This document shows, in pieces, positions 53,870 to 62,758 of a stretch of DNA of 64,000 bases (the first letter of the stretch is position 1; each line of letters starts with the position of its first letter). The notes under the pieces are model-generated. The model ran no database searches. It had not been told where the DNA came from and worked only from the letters and a program-made list of their open reading frames with translations. A program made the translations under genes and the position numbers. The stretch is from positions 1,488,001 through 1,552,000 of the forward strand of contig CBDFMY010000003.1 in NCBI GenBank assembly GCA_965249835.1, in the 5' to 3' direction. This DNA comes from JAHRAW01 sp965249835 (GTDB lineage Bacteria; Pseudomonadota; Gammaproteobacteria; Arenicellales; Poriferihabitantaceae).

Positions 53870-54211
53870 ATGATGAAGAATGCTCAAATGATTTCTTTTC
53901 CGAAGACCAGTCTCGCCAAAGTAGTTCCAACGATTCAACAAATTGCAAAAGAGCGAACTGCGGCGGTCATATTTTTAGATCATGCCGAAATGCGTATGCA
54001 GGAAAGAAATGTTTCCAGAAAACAAGTTTTGCAAGTAATTAGACACGGCGACCCGATAGGCAAGGCCGAGTGGAACACGGACAAGGAACGGGGTTGGGTA
54101 TGTAAGTTCACAAGGATAACGGCAGGAGTGCGGTTAGGCGTTGTGGCAAAACTTGTAGAACGCAAAGATGAACATTCTGTTCTCATCATCACTGTCATTT
54201 CGGACAGTTGA
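53870..54211 (+). CDS. DUF4258-type toxin-like protein
   Basis: This 113-residue protein has the DUF4258 pattern: DHAEMRMQERNVSRKQVLQVIRHG (about residues 38-61), then a short beta sheet (WVCKFTRITAGVRLGVVAKL) and a final VLIITVIS. DUF4258 proteins are often the toxin half of toxin-antitoxin pairs, related in fold to RelE/MqsR-like toxins; the catalytic function is not established. The ATG at 53870 is directly followed by a second ATG. A helix-turn-helix gene follows 28 bp later on the same strand, which strengthens the interpretation. Confidence 0.75.
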   Translation: MMKNAQMISFPKTSLAKVVPTIQQIAKERTAAVIFLDHAEMRMQERNVSRKQVLQVIRHGDPIGKAEWNTDKERGWVCKFTRITAGVRLGVVAKLVERKDEHSVLIITVISDS

Positions 54212-54239
54212 AACGAATATCAACCATCACACCACTATC

Positions 54240-54704
54240 ATGAAAAATTTTAGCAGCGAGAACTTTCACCATTACGCCACCTGCGGGCTGGATAGCGTTT
54301 ATTTGGTGAATGGATTTGAACACCACGAAACCGGATATGGGCATGGTGTTTCGGTTCACGATTTAGACGGGCTTCATCGTGCGATTGCGGTGTATCTTGT
54401 TAATTTGAAGCGAGAATTGACGGGCAAAGAATTTCGGTTCTTGCGAGTTGAATTGGATATGTCGCAAAAGGCGTTGGGTGGGCTTTTCAAAAAAACAGAT
54501 CAAGCGGTGGCGATATGGGAAAAAAGAAACAAAGTGCCGCGAGAAGTCGATATCATTCTGCGTAATCTTTACATGGAGAGCATCGGGAAAAATCCGCGCG
54601 TCCAGGATTTGATTGATCAGATAAATGATTTGGACAGGACGATACAAGAGATTGGGGAAGTTTGTTTTAGGGAATACAAGAATGGCTGGAAGAAAGCCGC
54701 TTAG
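54240..54704 (+). CDS. HTH antitoxin-like transcriptional regulator
   Basis: The 154-residue protein starting at ATG 54240 has an N-terminal region with His and Cys (NFHHYATCGLDSVYLVNGFE) and a C-terminal helix-turn-helix of the XRE/MqsA type (RFLRVELDMSQKALGGLFKK, TDQAVAIWEKRNKVPREVD). Its order, toxin first then HTH protein, follows higBA- and mqsRA-like pairs. It would bind the partner protein and repress the shared promoter near 53807-53835. The upstream in-frame ATG at 54168 overlaps the toxin gene and is unlikely. Confidence 0.75.
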   Translation: MKNFSSENFHHYATCGLDSVYLVNGFEHHETGYGHGVSVHDLDGLHRAIAVYLVNLKRELTGKEFRFLRVELDMSQKALGGLFKKTDQAVAIWEKRNKVPREVDIILRNLYMESIGKNPRVQDLIDQINDLDRTIQEIGEVCFREYKNGWKKAA

Positions 54705-54888
54705 TGGTGACAGTAAAGTGGCGCGACTAACGCCGCAGCCGTTGGACCGGACTCCTGCTTGCACGGGAAAGGCGGCAGCGGACGAGAATGACAATGGCGA
54801 TAGCGATGCAGGAATGATAGAGGAAAAAACCACCTTGCACCCCGTCGTTACGTTCGTCAGTCATCCATCCATTCCCTCACCCCCCACA
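54705..54888. other. Intergenic stretch, weak repeat remnants
   Basis: About 180 bp following the HTH gene with a degraded repeat piece (gcggacgagaatgacaatgg) and no open frame that resembles a protein. It leads directly into the duplicated aceK fragment. Confidence 0.4.
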
Positions 54889-55113
54889 TACCGCTCAGAG
54901 TAACGATTACAAAACCGCTTGTGTTGCTGATACGGAAAAACATCGTATCGTTTGTTTTGCCGGATGTCGTTCTGCACTTTTTTCCAGTAGGCGGGTTGCA
55001 GTAATTCGCCGTGGTGGGCGAGGAATCGTTCTTTGAATTTCGGGTGGTTGACTACGAAACTTTCAAACTGCTCCGGGAAAAAATCATTCTCGTTGATGTG
55101 AAACCACGGCTCA
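54889..55113 (-). pseudogene. aceK: Fragment of aceK 3' end (duplication)
   Basis: About 225 bp are nearly identical to the 3' part of the intact aceK at 58962-59186; I count roughly ten differences, several at synonymous positions. It corresponds to about 75 C-terminal codons (ending before the last few) and is in the same orientation as aceK, so the two copies are direct repeats ~4.07 kb apart. There is no start codon or remainder of the gene. The 150 bp to its right (55114-55266) match nothing I recognise. Confidence 0.9.
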
Positions 55114-55266
55114 TGGGGGAGGTTGATGAAGCAAGAACATAGCCACCGGACAATCGGCTATCCAATGTTTGCTCGGAGCATCTGGGCTCAATCATCAAAA
55201 AAGAAACTATCGAGAATTTTGCTCAATGCAGGATGTTGCTACGCCGTTGATCGAGAATGTCGCGTG

Positions 55267-55695
55267 TCAGCAGCTCTTGATAACTTTCTGCGTTGTTAGC
55301 GGGGCGGAGAAAATTTTCCCACATTGTTGCTTGCATTGTTTACTTGTTCGAGGCACGGATTTACCAAGCATTGCGAGCAGCAATCCTTCAAAACAAGGTT
55401 CGGATTCAACCAGTTGAATATTGTGTTCGTCTGCTTGCTTGCGAACGCTGTCTTTAATTGCAATATCTGTATCCAAAAGCGTCAATATCCGCTCGGACTC
55501 AAACCGACGAGATCGCCTGACGGCGTAATTCACGATGTATTCAGGCCCTTTACCTTTGGCAGCATGGATTTTAACCGCTACACCACAACCATGAAAAATA
55601 TACAGCGATTTGAGATGCTTGAAAAATGCCTGTTCGGTTTTGCCCTCGCCAATCAGCAACACGGTATGGCGTGCGGAGGGCTTGGGTTGCTTCAT
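55267..55695 (-). CDS. RloB/TOPRIM-like protein, probably frameshifted at 3' end
   Basis: This 142-residue protein resembles RloB and AbiLii-type proteins: EGKTEQAFFKHLKSLY (acidic TOPRIM-like start, residues 17-32), YIVNYAVRRSRRF, LTLLDTDI (DxD) and VESEPCFEGLLLAMLG. It starts inside the stop of the ATPase gene (TGATG), so translation is coupled. The end looks disrupted: after GKIFSAPL the frame reads TTQKVIKSC-stop, whereas the alternative frame continues NNAESYQELLTRDILDQRRS, which looks like the expected RloB ending. A one-base shift in a C-run near 55303 would explain this. It may be inactive or sequence-erroneous. Confidence 0.75.
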   Translation of the reverse strand: MKQPKPSARHTVLLIGEGKTEQAFFKHLKSLYIFHGCGVAVKIHAAKGKGPEYIVNYAVRRSRRFESERILTLLDTDIAIKDSVRKQADEHNIQLVESEPCFEGLLLAMLGKSVPRTSKQCKQQCGKIFSAPLTTQKVIKSC

Positions 55696-56870
55696 CAGAT
55701 ATCCGGTGTGGCACCGTAAGCACCGGCACGATACTTTCCATAGTAGTTGTCATCCCGCCGGATGCCTTGTATCTCATCCAATCGCCACGCTTCACTGCTG
55801 TTATCATTTTTTTCAACCAGCAGTATTTGCTCTTTCAGCAATGTATCCATCACATCGGGGATATAAGAAGTAAAGATAATCTGTGCATGATGCGGGTTGC
55901 TATCAGTATCCGTGAAAAGGTCCAACAAAGCCATAACCATATCCGGGTGCAAGCCATCATCCAGTTCGTCCAGAACCACTACGCCTCCGTGTTCCAGTAC
56001 GGGCAGAATTTTCTGAAGCAGCATCAGGGTTGTTTGCGTACCTTCAGACTCGGCCCAAAATGGCAACTCAAATGACCTGCGACCTTGACGATGTGTGCCA
56101 TATGGCAGTGCCCAAGTGCTTTTCTTGTTTGGTTTTTTGTTTGTATCAGATACCATTTCAATGGTGACATCCGACAAGCCTAAGTCTATTTGACTCATAA
56201 ACTTTGCCATCTTTTTACGGAGTTCTGGGTGTTCGTAAAAAAATCGTGCAATCATGTCCATGCTCAAGTCCTGACTATAATAAAAAGGGCTATGGGTGCT
56301 GATACGGCCAAAATAATCCGCCAACTTGCGCGCGCCAGGCACATTGTATTGAGATGCCGTTGAGATTAGCGATGCATTGGAGCGCACTCGCTCTGCTTGC
56401 TTCTGAGAGAAACCAAAATCTTTCTGCCGAATTGTATAACCACCTTGGACCCAGTCACGACGGAACATATATCGGTAGGTGGTATTGGTCTTGCGATGCA
56501 ACGATTCATGCACAACCTCCAATAATTGAATAACTAGGCGGTAACGATAACGGTCGCCATCAAGTTCGAATTCCACCGCGATCTCACTGACATCATCTTC
56601 ATAAAGTAGATGACTATCAACCATAATCGGGTCATCAGGATCGCCAGCGAACGAGTGCCTGACAAACCAACCCAGGAAAGACAGCACTTGCAGGACATTG
56701 CTTTTACCCGCGCCATTGGCACCTTGCACCGCCATCATTTTTGACAGGCGAACGCCCCGGGGGGTTTGGAAAACGGAATCGGTTTCTGGCGTATGGTGAT
56801 TCAATACAAAAGAAACCTCGGCTTCTTCGGCGAACGACCAAAGGTTTTTGAAACGGTATTTATAAAGCAT
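55695..56870 (-). CDS. AAA ATPase, RloA/AbiLi-like
   Basis: This 391-residue ATPase of the AAA_15/21 (OLD-related) group has Walker A VQGANGAGKSNVLQVL (about residues 49-64), signature-like SEGTQTTLMLLQ, Walker B GGVVVLDELDDGLHPDM and a His switch region IIFTSYIPDVM. GGAG precedes the ATG at 56870. With its overlapping RloB-like partner it forms a two-gene ATPase plus TOPRIM-like module. Known relatives of such pairs (RloA-RloB, AbiL, and more distantly PARIS) act in abortive phage defence; assignment to one of these is inference from gene order and motifs. Confidence 0.82.
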   Translation of the reverse strand: MLYKYRFKNLWSFAEEAEVSFVLNHHTPETDSVFQTPRGVRLSKMMAVQGANGAGKSNVLQVLSFLGWFVRHSFAGDPDDPIMVDSHLLYEDDVSEIAVEFELDGDRYRYRLVIQLLEVVHESLHRKTNTTYRYMFRRDWVQGGYTIRQKDFGFSQKQAERVRSNASLISTASQYNVPGARKLADYFGRISTHSPFYYSQDLSMDMIARFFYEHPELRKKMAKFMSQIDLGLSDVTIEMVSDTNKKPNKKSTWALPYGTHRQGRRSFELPFWAESEGTQTTLMLLQKILPVLEHGGVVVLDELDDGLHPDMVMALLDLFTDTDSNPHHAQIIFTSYIPDVMDTLLKEQILLVEKNDNSSEAWRLDEIQGIRRDDNYYGKYRAGAYGATPDI

Positions 56871-57138
56871 AGTGGGATTCTCCAGTTTGGATATTAATCA
56901 AAATATAACATAATTTCGTTGATTATTGACTTATATCCAGATTTATCAAGTTATTTATCCCTGTTTTTGCGCATTTTCCGTAAAACTAAAGAACTTTACC
57001 GATCAGATGAAAACCCTTAGGTGTCGGGTTCGTAATTAACTCAGCCCGCGGCAAGATCTACTTCTGTGGCGTTCCAGGAATGACGGCGTAACGATTTTGG
57101 GTTACTATTCAACTAATAATTTCAAATTGGCGAAAAAA

Positions 57139-57699
57139 ATGGCAGCACTTGAAACACCCATATGTGAGTTTGGATTACCTGCTGTGGATTTTAGTTTGCA
57201 AGGTGTTGATGGAAAAACCTGGACACTGAATGATTGCGCCGGGGAAAACGGATTGCTGGTGATGTTTATCTGTAATCATTGCCCATTTGTCAAAGCCGTT
57301 ATCGATAGAATCGTTGGTGATGTCAGCAGCCTTGAGAAGTATGGGATAAAAAGTGTAGCGATTATGCCAAACGATCCTGACGATTATCCCGACGACTCTT
57401 TTGACAATATGAAGCGCGTATCCGATAAACACCATTTTACCTTTCCATATCTGATCGACGAAAGCCAGAAAATCGCGGAAGGTTATGGCGCGGTTTGCAC
57501 CCCGGACTTTTTCGACTACAACGCCGATCTCCAACTTCAATACCGCGGCCGCCTGGATGAAAGCGGCATAAAACCAGCCAAGCCGGGCGTCCGTCGGGAA
57601 TTATATGAAGCGATGAAGCGCATCGCGCAAACCGGCAAAGGTCCTGTGGAACAAATCCCCAGCATCGGCTGCTCGATAAAATGGTCTAACCGCGCTTAA
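57139..57699 (+). CDS. Redoxin / thioredoxin-family peroxiredoxin-like protein
   Basis: The 186-residue protein from ATG 57139 belongs to the AhpC/TSA-redoxin superfamily. LPAVDFSLQGVDGKTWTLND precedes the active-site strand VMFICNHCPFVKAVIDR, a CxxC (Cys-Asn-His-Cys) that replaces the usual thioredoxin WCxxC, and YGAVCTPDFFDYNADLQLQY follows the cis-Pro region. Such proteins are thiol oxidoreductases; the substrate is unknown. An upstream in-frame start at 57097 adds 14 residues of no conserved character. It is convergent with the peroxiredoxin gene. Confidence 0.87.
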   Translation: MAALETPICEFGLPAVDFSLQGVDGKTWTLNDCAGENGLLVMFICNHCPFVKAVIDRIVGDVSSLEKYGIKSVAIMPNDPDDYPDDSFDNMKRVSDKHHFTFPYLIDESQKIAEGYGAVCTPDFFDYNADLQLQYRGRLDESGIKPAKPGVRRELYEAMKRIAQTGKGPVEQIPSIGCSIKWSNRA

Positions 57700-57748
57700 T
57701 ATTTTCGGCAACAATAATTTGAATAGTGGGCGTGATGTTGCCGCCGGG

Positions 57749-58405
57749 TTATGGCTGTTTGACCAACCGCAGATACGGCTTCACGGCGTTCCAGCCGTCG
57801 GGATATTTCTCTTTGGCCTGTTCATCGGAAACCGCCGGCACGATGATCACATCATCGCCCTGTTTCCAGTTCACCGGGGTTGCCACTTTATGCGCGGCGG
57901 TCAGTTGCATGGAATCAATGACACGCAAAATTTCATCGAAATTGCGGCCGGTGGTCATCGGATAGGTCATCATCAACTTGATGTTTTTATCGGGGCCGAC
58001 GACATAAACCGTACGTACCGTGGCATTGGTCATGGCGGTGCGCCCTTCCGAAGTCCCGCTCTCGTCCGCGGGAAACATGTTATAGCGTTTTGCAACACTG
58101 AGATCGGTATCGCCGATCATCGGGAAGTTGACCGCATGTCCCTGAGTTTCCTCGATGTCTTTCGACCAGGCCGAATGATTATCAACAGAGTCGATGCTCA
58201 ATCCGATGACCTTGCAATTACGTTTTTCAAATTCCGGTTTTAGTTTGGCGACATAGCCCAGCTCGGTGGTGCATACCGGCGTGAAATCCTTAGGGTGGGA
58301 AAAAAGAATCCCCCAGCCATCGCCAAGCCATTCATGAAAACTAATTTCGCCGTGCGTGGTATTGGCCGTGAAGTCCGGCGCTTGATCATTAATTCTTAAA
58401 GTCAT
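57749..58405 (-). CDS. 1-Cys peroxiredoxin (Prx6 type)
   Basis: This 218-residue peroxidase reduces H2O2 and organic hydroperoxides. The peroxidatic Cys sits in SHPKDFTPVCTTELGYVAKL (Cys45 or so); the Prx6 extension is present: YPMTTGRNFDEILRVIDSMQ, TPVNWKQGDDVIIVP and the C-terminal KEKYPDGWNAVKPYLR. There is no second conserved Cys for the 2-Cys mechanism. It is convergent with the redoxin gene, 49 bp between stops. The region upstream (58406-58559) is AT-rich and could hold its promoter. Confidence 0.95.
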   Translation of the reverse strand: MTLRINDQAPDFTANTTHGEISFHEWLGDGWGILFSHPKDFTPVCTTELGYVAKLKPEFEKRNCKVIGLSIDSVDNHSAWSKDIEETQGHAVNFPMIGDTDLSVAKRYNMFPADESGTSEGRTAMTNATVRTVYVVGPDKNIKLMMTYPMTTGRNFDEILRVIDSMQLTAAHKVATPVNWKQGDDVIIVPAVSDEQAKEKYPDGWNAVKPYLRLVKQP

Positions 58406-58559
58406 TTTACTGCCCTCTTGATTCTACAAGTGTTAAACGATTACTGGTCGAAACCAATAAGTATACTCCTATTGACGCTGAAATTAATGAATAGTTTCCG
58501 GGTTATATTCTTGGGTCATGACAACTTAAGCATGGTCAATATCATGGTAAGGTGTTGTT

Positions 58560-58754
58560 ATGAAAGTAAAAAATAGGTATGTCATTCGTTGCCGAATTAC
58601 CGAGAATAAATTCAGGGCGATTCTACGGCTGTTTTGCCTTGATATCGAGGCTTGCAAAGTTGCTCAAATCACCGGCATCTCTGGCCCGGCGAGCAGCCAA
58701 TTGTATATTCAAATCAGACAACACATCGCCGGGCAATGCGAGTATATGTGTTGA
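58560..58754 (+). pseudogene. IS1595-family transposase N-terminal remnant
   Basis: The 64-codon frame MKVKNRYVIRCRITENKFRA... with AILRLFCLDIEACKVAQITGIS and IRQHIAGQCE matches the N-terminal helix-turn-helix of IS1595-family transposases (typical IAxLTGISRNTVNRYLKxIRxRIAExCE); here SGPASSQLYIQ replaces the usual recognition-helix sequence. The DDE core is missing; a repeat cluster (58755-58920, with a family A hairpin at 58813-58842) takes its place. It is a different lineage from the intact IS1016-like element at the left end. Confidence 0.72.
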
Positions 58755-58936
58755 CTAATTCATTGCCCGTTTTGTTCCTTTCCGGCGGTGTTTTAGCACC
58801 GCCCTCTCGGTCGTCATTCTCGCCGGCAGGCGAGAATGACGGGGTGGGGAGACAATAGTGAATTGCAAAGTGTGATTCTCTTTGAGACGCCAAAGGCAAA
58901 TGAGAATAAAAAGTCCGGCAAAGCCGGACTCTTCAG

Positions 58937-60697
58937 TTATCCTGTTTCTCCGTCAACTCCATACTGCTCGGAGTAACGATTACAAAACCGCTTGTGTTGA
59001 TGATACGGAAAAACATCGTATCGTTTGTTTTGCCGGATGTCGTTCTGCACTTTTTTCCAGTAGGCGGGTTGCAGTAATTCGCCGTGGTGGGCGAGGAACC
59101 GCTCTTTGAATTTCGGGTGGTTGACCACGAAACTTTCAAACTGCTCCGGGAAAAAATCATTCTCACCGATGTGAAACCACGGTTCGGATGCCATTTCCTC
59201 TTCGGCATTTCTTGCTTTCGGCACCGAGCGAATTTTGATTTCGTTCATGTGGCAGATTTCATCGTAGTCGTAAAACACCACGCGGTTGTGGCGGGTGACG
59301 CCAAAGTTTTTCAGCAGCATGTCCCCGGGAAAAATATTTGCCGCGATCATTTCCTTGATGGCGTTGCCGTAACTGGTAACGGCGCGGTCGAGCATTTCCT
59401 GGTCGGCGTGGTCGAGGAAAATATTGAACGGCACCATGCGTCGCTCAATATACAAATGACGGATGATGACGAATCCGCCGTCTATGTAAAGGCTGGAGGT
59501 GATTTCTCTTTGTAACTCTTCGAGCAATTCATCGGAAAACCGCTCCACCGGAAAAGCCACAAGGGAAAACTCAAGGGTGTCGGCCATGCGCCCCACGCGG
59601 TCGTGCATTTTTACCGTTTGATATTTTTCTTTTACCGTGGCGCGGTCGGTTTTTTTCGGATGCGAGAAATGATCCTTGATGACCTTGAATACGTACGGAT
59701 ACGAAGGCAGCGTGAACACGCTCATCACCATTCCTTTGATGCCCGGCGCGGTGACCAGTTGGTCGGTGGAATGTTGGAGGTGATGCAAAAACTCACGATA
59801 GAACAAAGTTTTTCCCTGTTTTTGAAAGCCGATGCTGGTATACAAATCGGCGCGGGTTTTGCTCGGCAGTATGGATTCCAGAAAAGTCACCAGCCCGGAT
59901 GGCACCGTTGTGTTGACCATGAAATAGGCGCGAGTGAAACTGAAAATCAGCGCGAGATCGTCGACCTCGGTGAGGATGGTGTCCACATACAATTGCTTGC
60001 GGTCATTCAGCAGTATCGGCAAAACGAACGGCTGGCTGTCTACGCCGATGAGTGCGCGCCCGACCAGATACGCGGCTTTGTTGCGGAAGAACAGCGATGA
60101 CACCACGTGCAGTTGCCGGTGGGGCGCCGGGCTGATGGCGGATTGCAGTGCGGCTTCGAAATTATCGGTAATCAGATCAAGATCGCGTTCAATGTTTTGC
60201 CAGGGCCGGGTTAAACCGAAACTATGCAGAATTGCGCGGAAGGTTTCGCGGGTTCCGGCATCATCCGGGTAATAGCCGCGATACACCGGGTCGTCCATGT
60301 CGAGATAATCAAGGGCGCTTCCGGGCTTGACGAAGATGTGATTGTTGTTAAAGTAACTGCGGTCGAACAAGCGGCAAAACACCGAGTTGTAAAAACTCTC
60401 GGCCAGTTCCGGTTGCTTGTGGTCGTATAGCAACCACATATACCAGCGTTTAATTTCCTGCCAAAGTTTTTTATCCAGTTGCTCGAGGTCAAAGTTTTTG
60501 TTGAGTTGGTCGATGGCTTCGGAGACGCGCAGGTCGTAATAATAGATGCGCTCCTTGCGCGCGGCGATTTCGCCATCCCAGTCGGCCGCTTCGAAGCGCG
60601 ATTGGGCGGCATCGGTGATTTCCTGAAACAACGAGAAGTGGCGATTGAATCCTTCCAGTATGGTGCCGGCGATTTGTTTGACCAGGTTGGCACTCAT
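58937..60697 (-). CDS. aceK: Isocitrate dehydrogenase kinase/phosphatase
   Basis: AceK phosphorylates and dephosphorylates isocitrate dehydrogenase, setting the split between the TCA cycle and the glyoxylate bypass. The 586-residue length is standard. Seen: the regulatory N-terminal half (EITDAAQSRFEAADW, LYDHKQPELAESFYNSVFCR), the ATP loop APGIKGMVMSVFTLPSYPYV, FKVIKDHF (catalytic Lys), and the kinase active-site segment GDMLLKNFGVTRHNRVVFYD-YDE. It lies 27 bp after aceA on the same strand, as in other gammaproteobacteria. Its 3' end is duplicated at 54889-55113. Confidence 0.97.
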   Translation of the reverse strand: MSANLVKQIAGTILEGFNRHFSLFQEITDAAQSRFEAADWDGEIAARKERIYYYDLRVSEAIDQLNKNFDLEQLDKKLWQEIKRWYMWLLYDHKQPELAESFYNSVFCRLFDRSYFNNNHIFVKPGSALDYLDMDDPVYRGYYPDDAGTRETFRAILHSFGLTRPWQNIERDLDLITDNFEAALQSAISPAPHRQLHVVSSLFFRNKAAYLVGRALIGVDSQPFVLPILLNDRKQLYVDTILTEVDDLALIFSFTRAYFMVNTTVPSGLVTFLESILPSKTRADLYTSIGFQKQGKTLFYREFLHHLQHSTDQLVTAPGIKGMVMSVFTLPSYPYVFKVIKDHFSHPKKTDRATVKEKYQTVKMHDRVGRMADTLEFSLVAFPVERFSDELLEELQREITSSLYIDGGFVIIRHLYIERRMVPFNIFLDHADQEMLDRAVTSYGNAIKEMIAANIFPGDMLLKNFGVTRHNRVVFYDYDEICHMNEIKIRSVPKARNAEEEMASEPWFHIGENDFFPEQFESFVVNHPKFKERFLAHHGELLQPAYWKKVQNDIRQNKRYDVFPYHQHKRFCNRYSEQYGVDGETG

Positions 60698-60724
60698 GAC
60701 GAACGCACAACAAACCCCGTGCGA

Positions 60725-62029
60725 CTAAAACTGTTCCTCTTCGGTGGAACCGGCAAGCGCAGTTACCGAAGACGCGCCGCCTTGAATGACGGTGGTCACA
60801 TCATCAAAGTAACCGGCGCCGACTTCCTGCTGATGCGCAACGAAGGTGTAACCTTTGGCGGCGGCGGCGAATTCCGGTTGCTGCACCTTGTCCACATAAT
60901 GGCGCATGCCTTCACCACGCGCATAATCATGGGCGAGGTCATACATGTGATACCACATATTATGAATGCCGGCGAGGGTGATGAACTGATAGACATAACC
61001 CATTGCCGCGATTTCATCCTGAAACGAAGCGATGGTTTTGTCATCCAGATTTTTCTTCCAGTTGAATGACGGCGAGCAGTTATACGCCAGCAACTGCCCG
61101 GGATGTTTCGCCCGCACCGCTTGAGCGAATTCCCGCGCAAAGCCCAGATCCGGCGTGCCGGTTTCGCACCACACCATGTCGGCGTAGGGAGCGTAGGATT
61201 CGCCGCGTGAAATGGCTTGCTCGAGTCCATTCTTGACGCGGAAAAATCCTTCCGCAGTGCGCTCGCCGGTAAGGAACGGCTGGTCGTGTTGGTCGACATC
61301 CGAGGTCAACAAGTTGGCGGCTTCGGCATCGGTGCGCGCCAGAATCACGGTCGGCACGCCCATTACATCCGCCGCCAGCCGCGCCGCGATGAGTTTGTGG
61401 ATGGCTTCGCTGGTCGGCACCAGCACTTTACCGCCCATGTGTCCGCATTTTTTTACCGCCGCCAACTGGTCTTCGAAATGCACGCCGGCGGCACCGGCGA
61501 CAATCATATTTTTCGCCAATTCAAAGGCATTGAGAACGCCGCCGAATCCGGCTTCGGCATCGGCCACGATGGGCAGGAAATAATCCACATGGCCCGGCTC
61601 GCCCGGCGCAATACTCCGTTGCCACTGAATTTGGTCGGCGCGGGCGAAAGAGTTGTTGATGCGCCGCACCACGGTCGGCACTGAATCGTATGCATACAAA
61701 GATTGGTCGGGATACATGGTCTCGGAACTGTTGTTGTCGGCCGCCACCTGCCAACCCGACAGATAAATCGCCTCAACGCCGGCTTTGGCTTGTTGCACCG
61801 CCTGACCGGCGGTCAGCGCGCCGAGGCAATTCACATAACCCTTGTTGGCGGTGCCATGAATCAACGCCCACAGTTTGATTGCGCCACGGCGGGCGTAGGT
61901 ATATTCGGGCTGAACCGAGCCACGCAACCGAACTACATCCTCGGCGCCATAGCCGCGAGTGGTGTTCTTCCAGCGCGAACTTTCGTTCCATTCCTTTTGC
62001 AATGCGGTTATTTGTTTTTGACGGGTCAT
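60725..62029 (-). CDS. aceA: Isocitrate lyase
   Basis: AceA splits isocitrate to glyoxylate and succinate, the first step of the glyoxylate shunt used for growth on acetate and other C2 units. The 434-residue protein contains the active-site Cys motif KKCGHMGGKVLVPT, the Mg2+-binding FPIVADAEAGFGG-like region (LPIVADAEAGFGGVLNAFEL), and the family segments GWQVAADNN and LAYNCSPSFNWKKNLDD. The start at 62029 (MTRQKQITALQKEWNESSRW) is typical. No malate synthase gene is adjacent; aceK follows. The 264-bp spacer upstream is divergent with aprB. Confidence 0.97.
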   Translation of the reverse strand: MTRQKQITALQKEWNESSRWKNTTRGYGAEDVVRLRGSVQPEYTYARRGAIKLWALIHGTANKGYVNCLGALTAGQAVQQAKAGVEAIYLSGWQVAADNNSSETMYPDQSLYAYDSVPTVVRRINNSFARADQIQWQRSIAPGEPGHVDYFLPIVADAEAGFGGVLNAFELAKNMIVAGAAGVHFEDQLAAVKKCGHMGGKVLVPTSEAIHKLIAARLAADVMGVPTVILARTDAEAANLLTSDVDQHDQPFLTGERTAEGFFRVKNGLEQAISRGESYAPYADMVWCETGTPDLGFAREFAQAVRAKHPGQLLAYNCSPSFNWKKNLDDKTIASFQDEIAAMGYVYQFITLAGIHNMWYHMYDLAHDYARGEGMRHYVDKVQQPEFAAAAKGYTFVAHQQEVGAGYFDDVTTVIQGGASSVTALAGSTEEEQF

Positions 62030-62293
62030 GGTCGGGTTGTCAAGTTTGTCTGTTTGATTGGGGGGTGGGTGGCAGTGATAGCGGCACTTTCGCCCGATTA
62101 CGCGGGCGATGATTCTACTATAAACCGGGCGAGGCGATGGGCGAGATTATCGGCCACGCACGATAAATAAATTGACTAAAGGAGCGAATAAACCGGCTTT
62201 ATACCCCACCACGCAAAACTAATTGCGTTTCCGCGGCGGGAGCGAGTAGAGTATGCCCAATCCAATTTAACCGGACACCACGGGAGACCAACC

Positions 62294-62758
62294 ATGCCGA
62301 CATATGTACGTACCGACAAATGCGATGGCTGCAAGGGCCAGGACAAAACCGCCTGCGTCTATATTTGCCCCCACGACTTGATGAAACTGGATAAGGACGG
62401 GAGCGACACCGGCCACGCCATGAAAGCGTATAACCAGGAACCCGAGCAATGCTGGGAATGTTATTCCTGCGTCAAGATTTGCCCGCAACAGGCGATTGAA
62501 TGTCGCCACTACGCCGATGTCGTGCCGCTCGGTGCGATGGTGCAGCCGTTGCGCGGCAGTGAGTCGATTATGTGGACCATCAAGTTCCGCAACGGCACCT
62601 TGAAGCGTTTCAAGTTTCCCATCCGCACCACCCCCGAAGGTGCCGCCGAGCCGTTCATCGGAAAACCGGACGCGAATCCAGCCGACCTCGGCAATCATGC
62701 CAAGTTGTTTACGGATCAGATGCATGAGTGTGATATGGGGCAGTTTTTGACGCAATGA
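62294..62758 (+). CDS. aprB: Adenylylsulfate reductase beta subunit
   Basis: AprB is the electron-transfer subunit of APS reductase. In sulfur oxidisers the AprAB enzyme runs in reverse, joining sulfite and AMP to give APS. The 154-residue protein has two [4Fe-4S] cluster motifs: CDGCKGQDKTACVYICP (the first with the AprB-specific insertion) and CWECYSCVKICP. The C-terminal tail RTTPEGAAEPFIGKPDA is also characteristic. A purine-rich GGGAGACC lies 10 bp before the ATG. It is followed by aprA after an unusual 519-bp repeat-filled gap. Confidence 0.96.
   Translation: MPTYVRTDKCDGCKGQDKTACVYICPHDLMKLDKDGSDTGHAMKAYNQEPEQCWECYSCVKICPQQAIECRHYADVVPLGAMVQPLRGSESIMWTIKFRNGTLKRFKFPIRTTPEGAAEPFIGKPDANPADLGNHAKLFTDQMHECDMGQFLTQ

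Noticed and set aside
54837..54903. Small gene downstream of the HTH antitoxin-like protein
   Set aside because: The frame is made of repeat remnants and runs into the duplicated aceK fragment; no start signal or conserved pattern.
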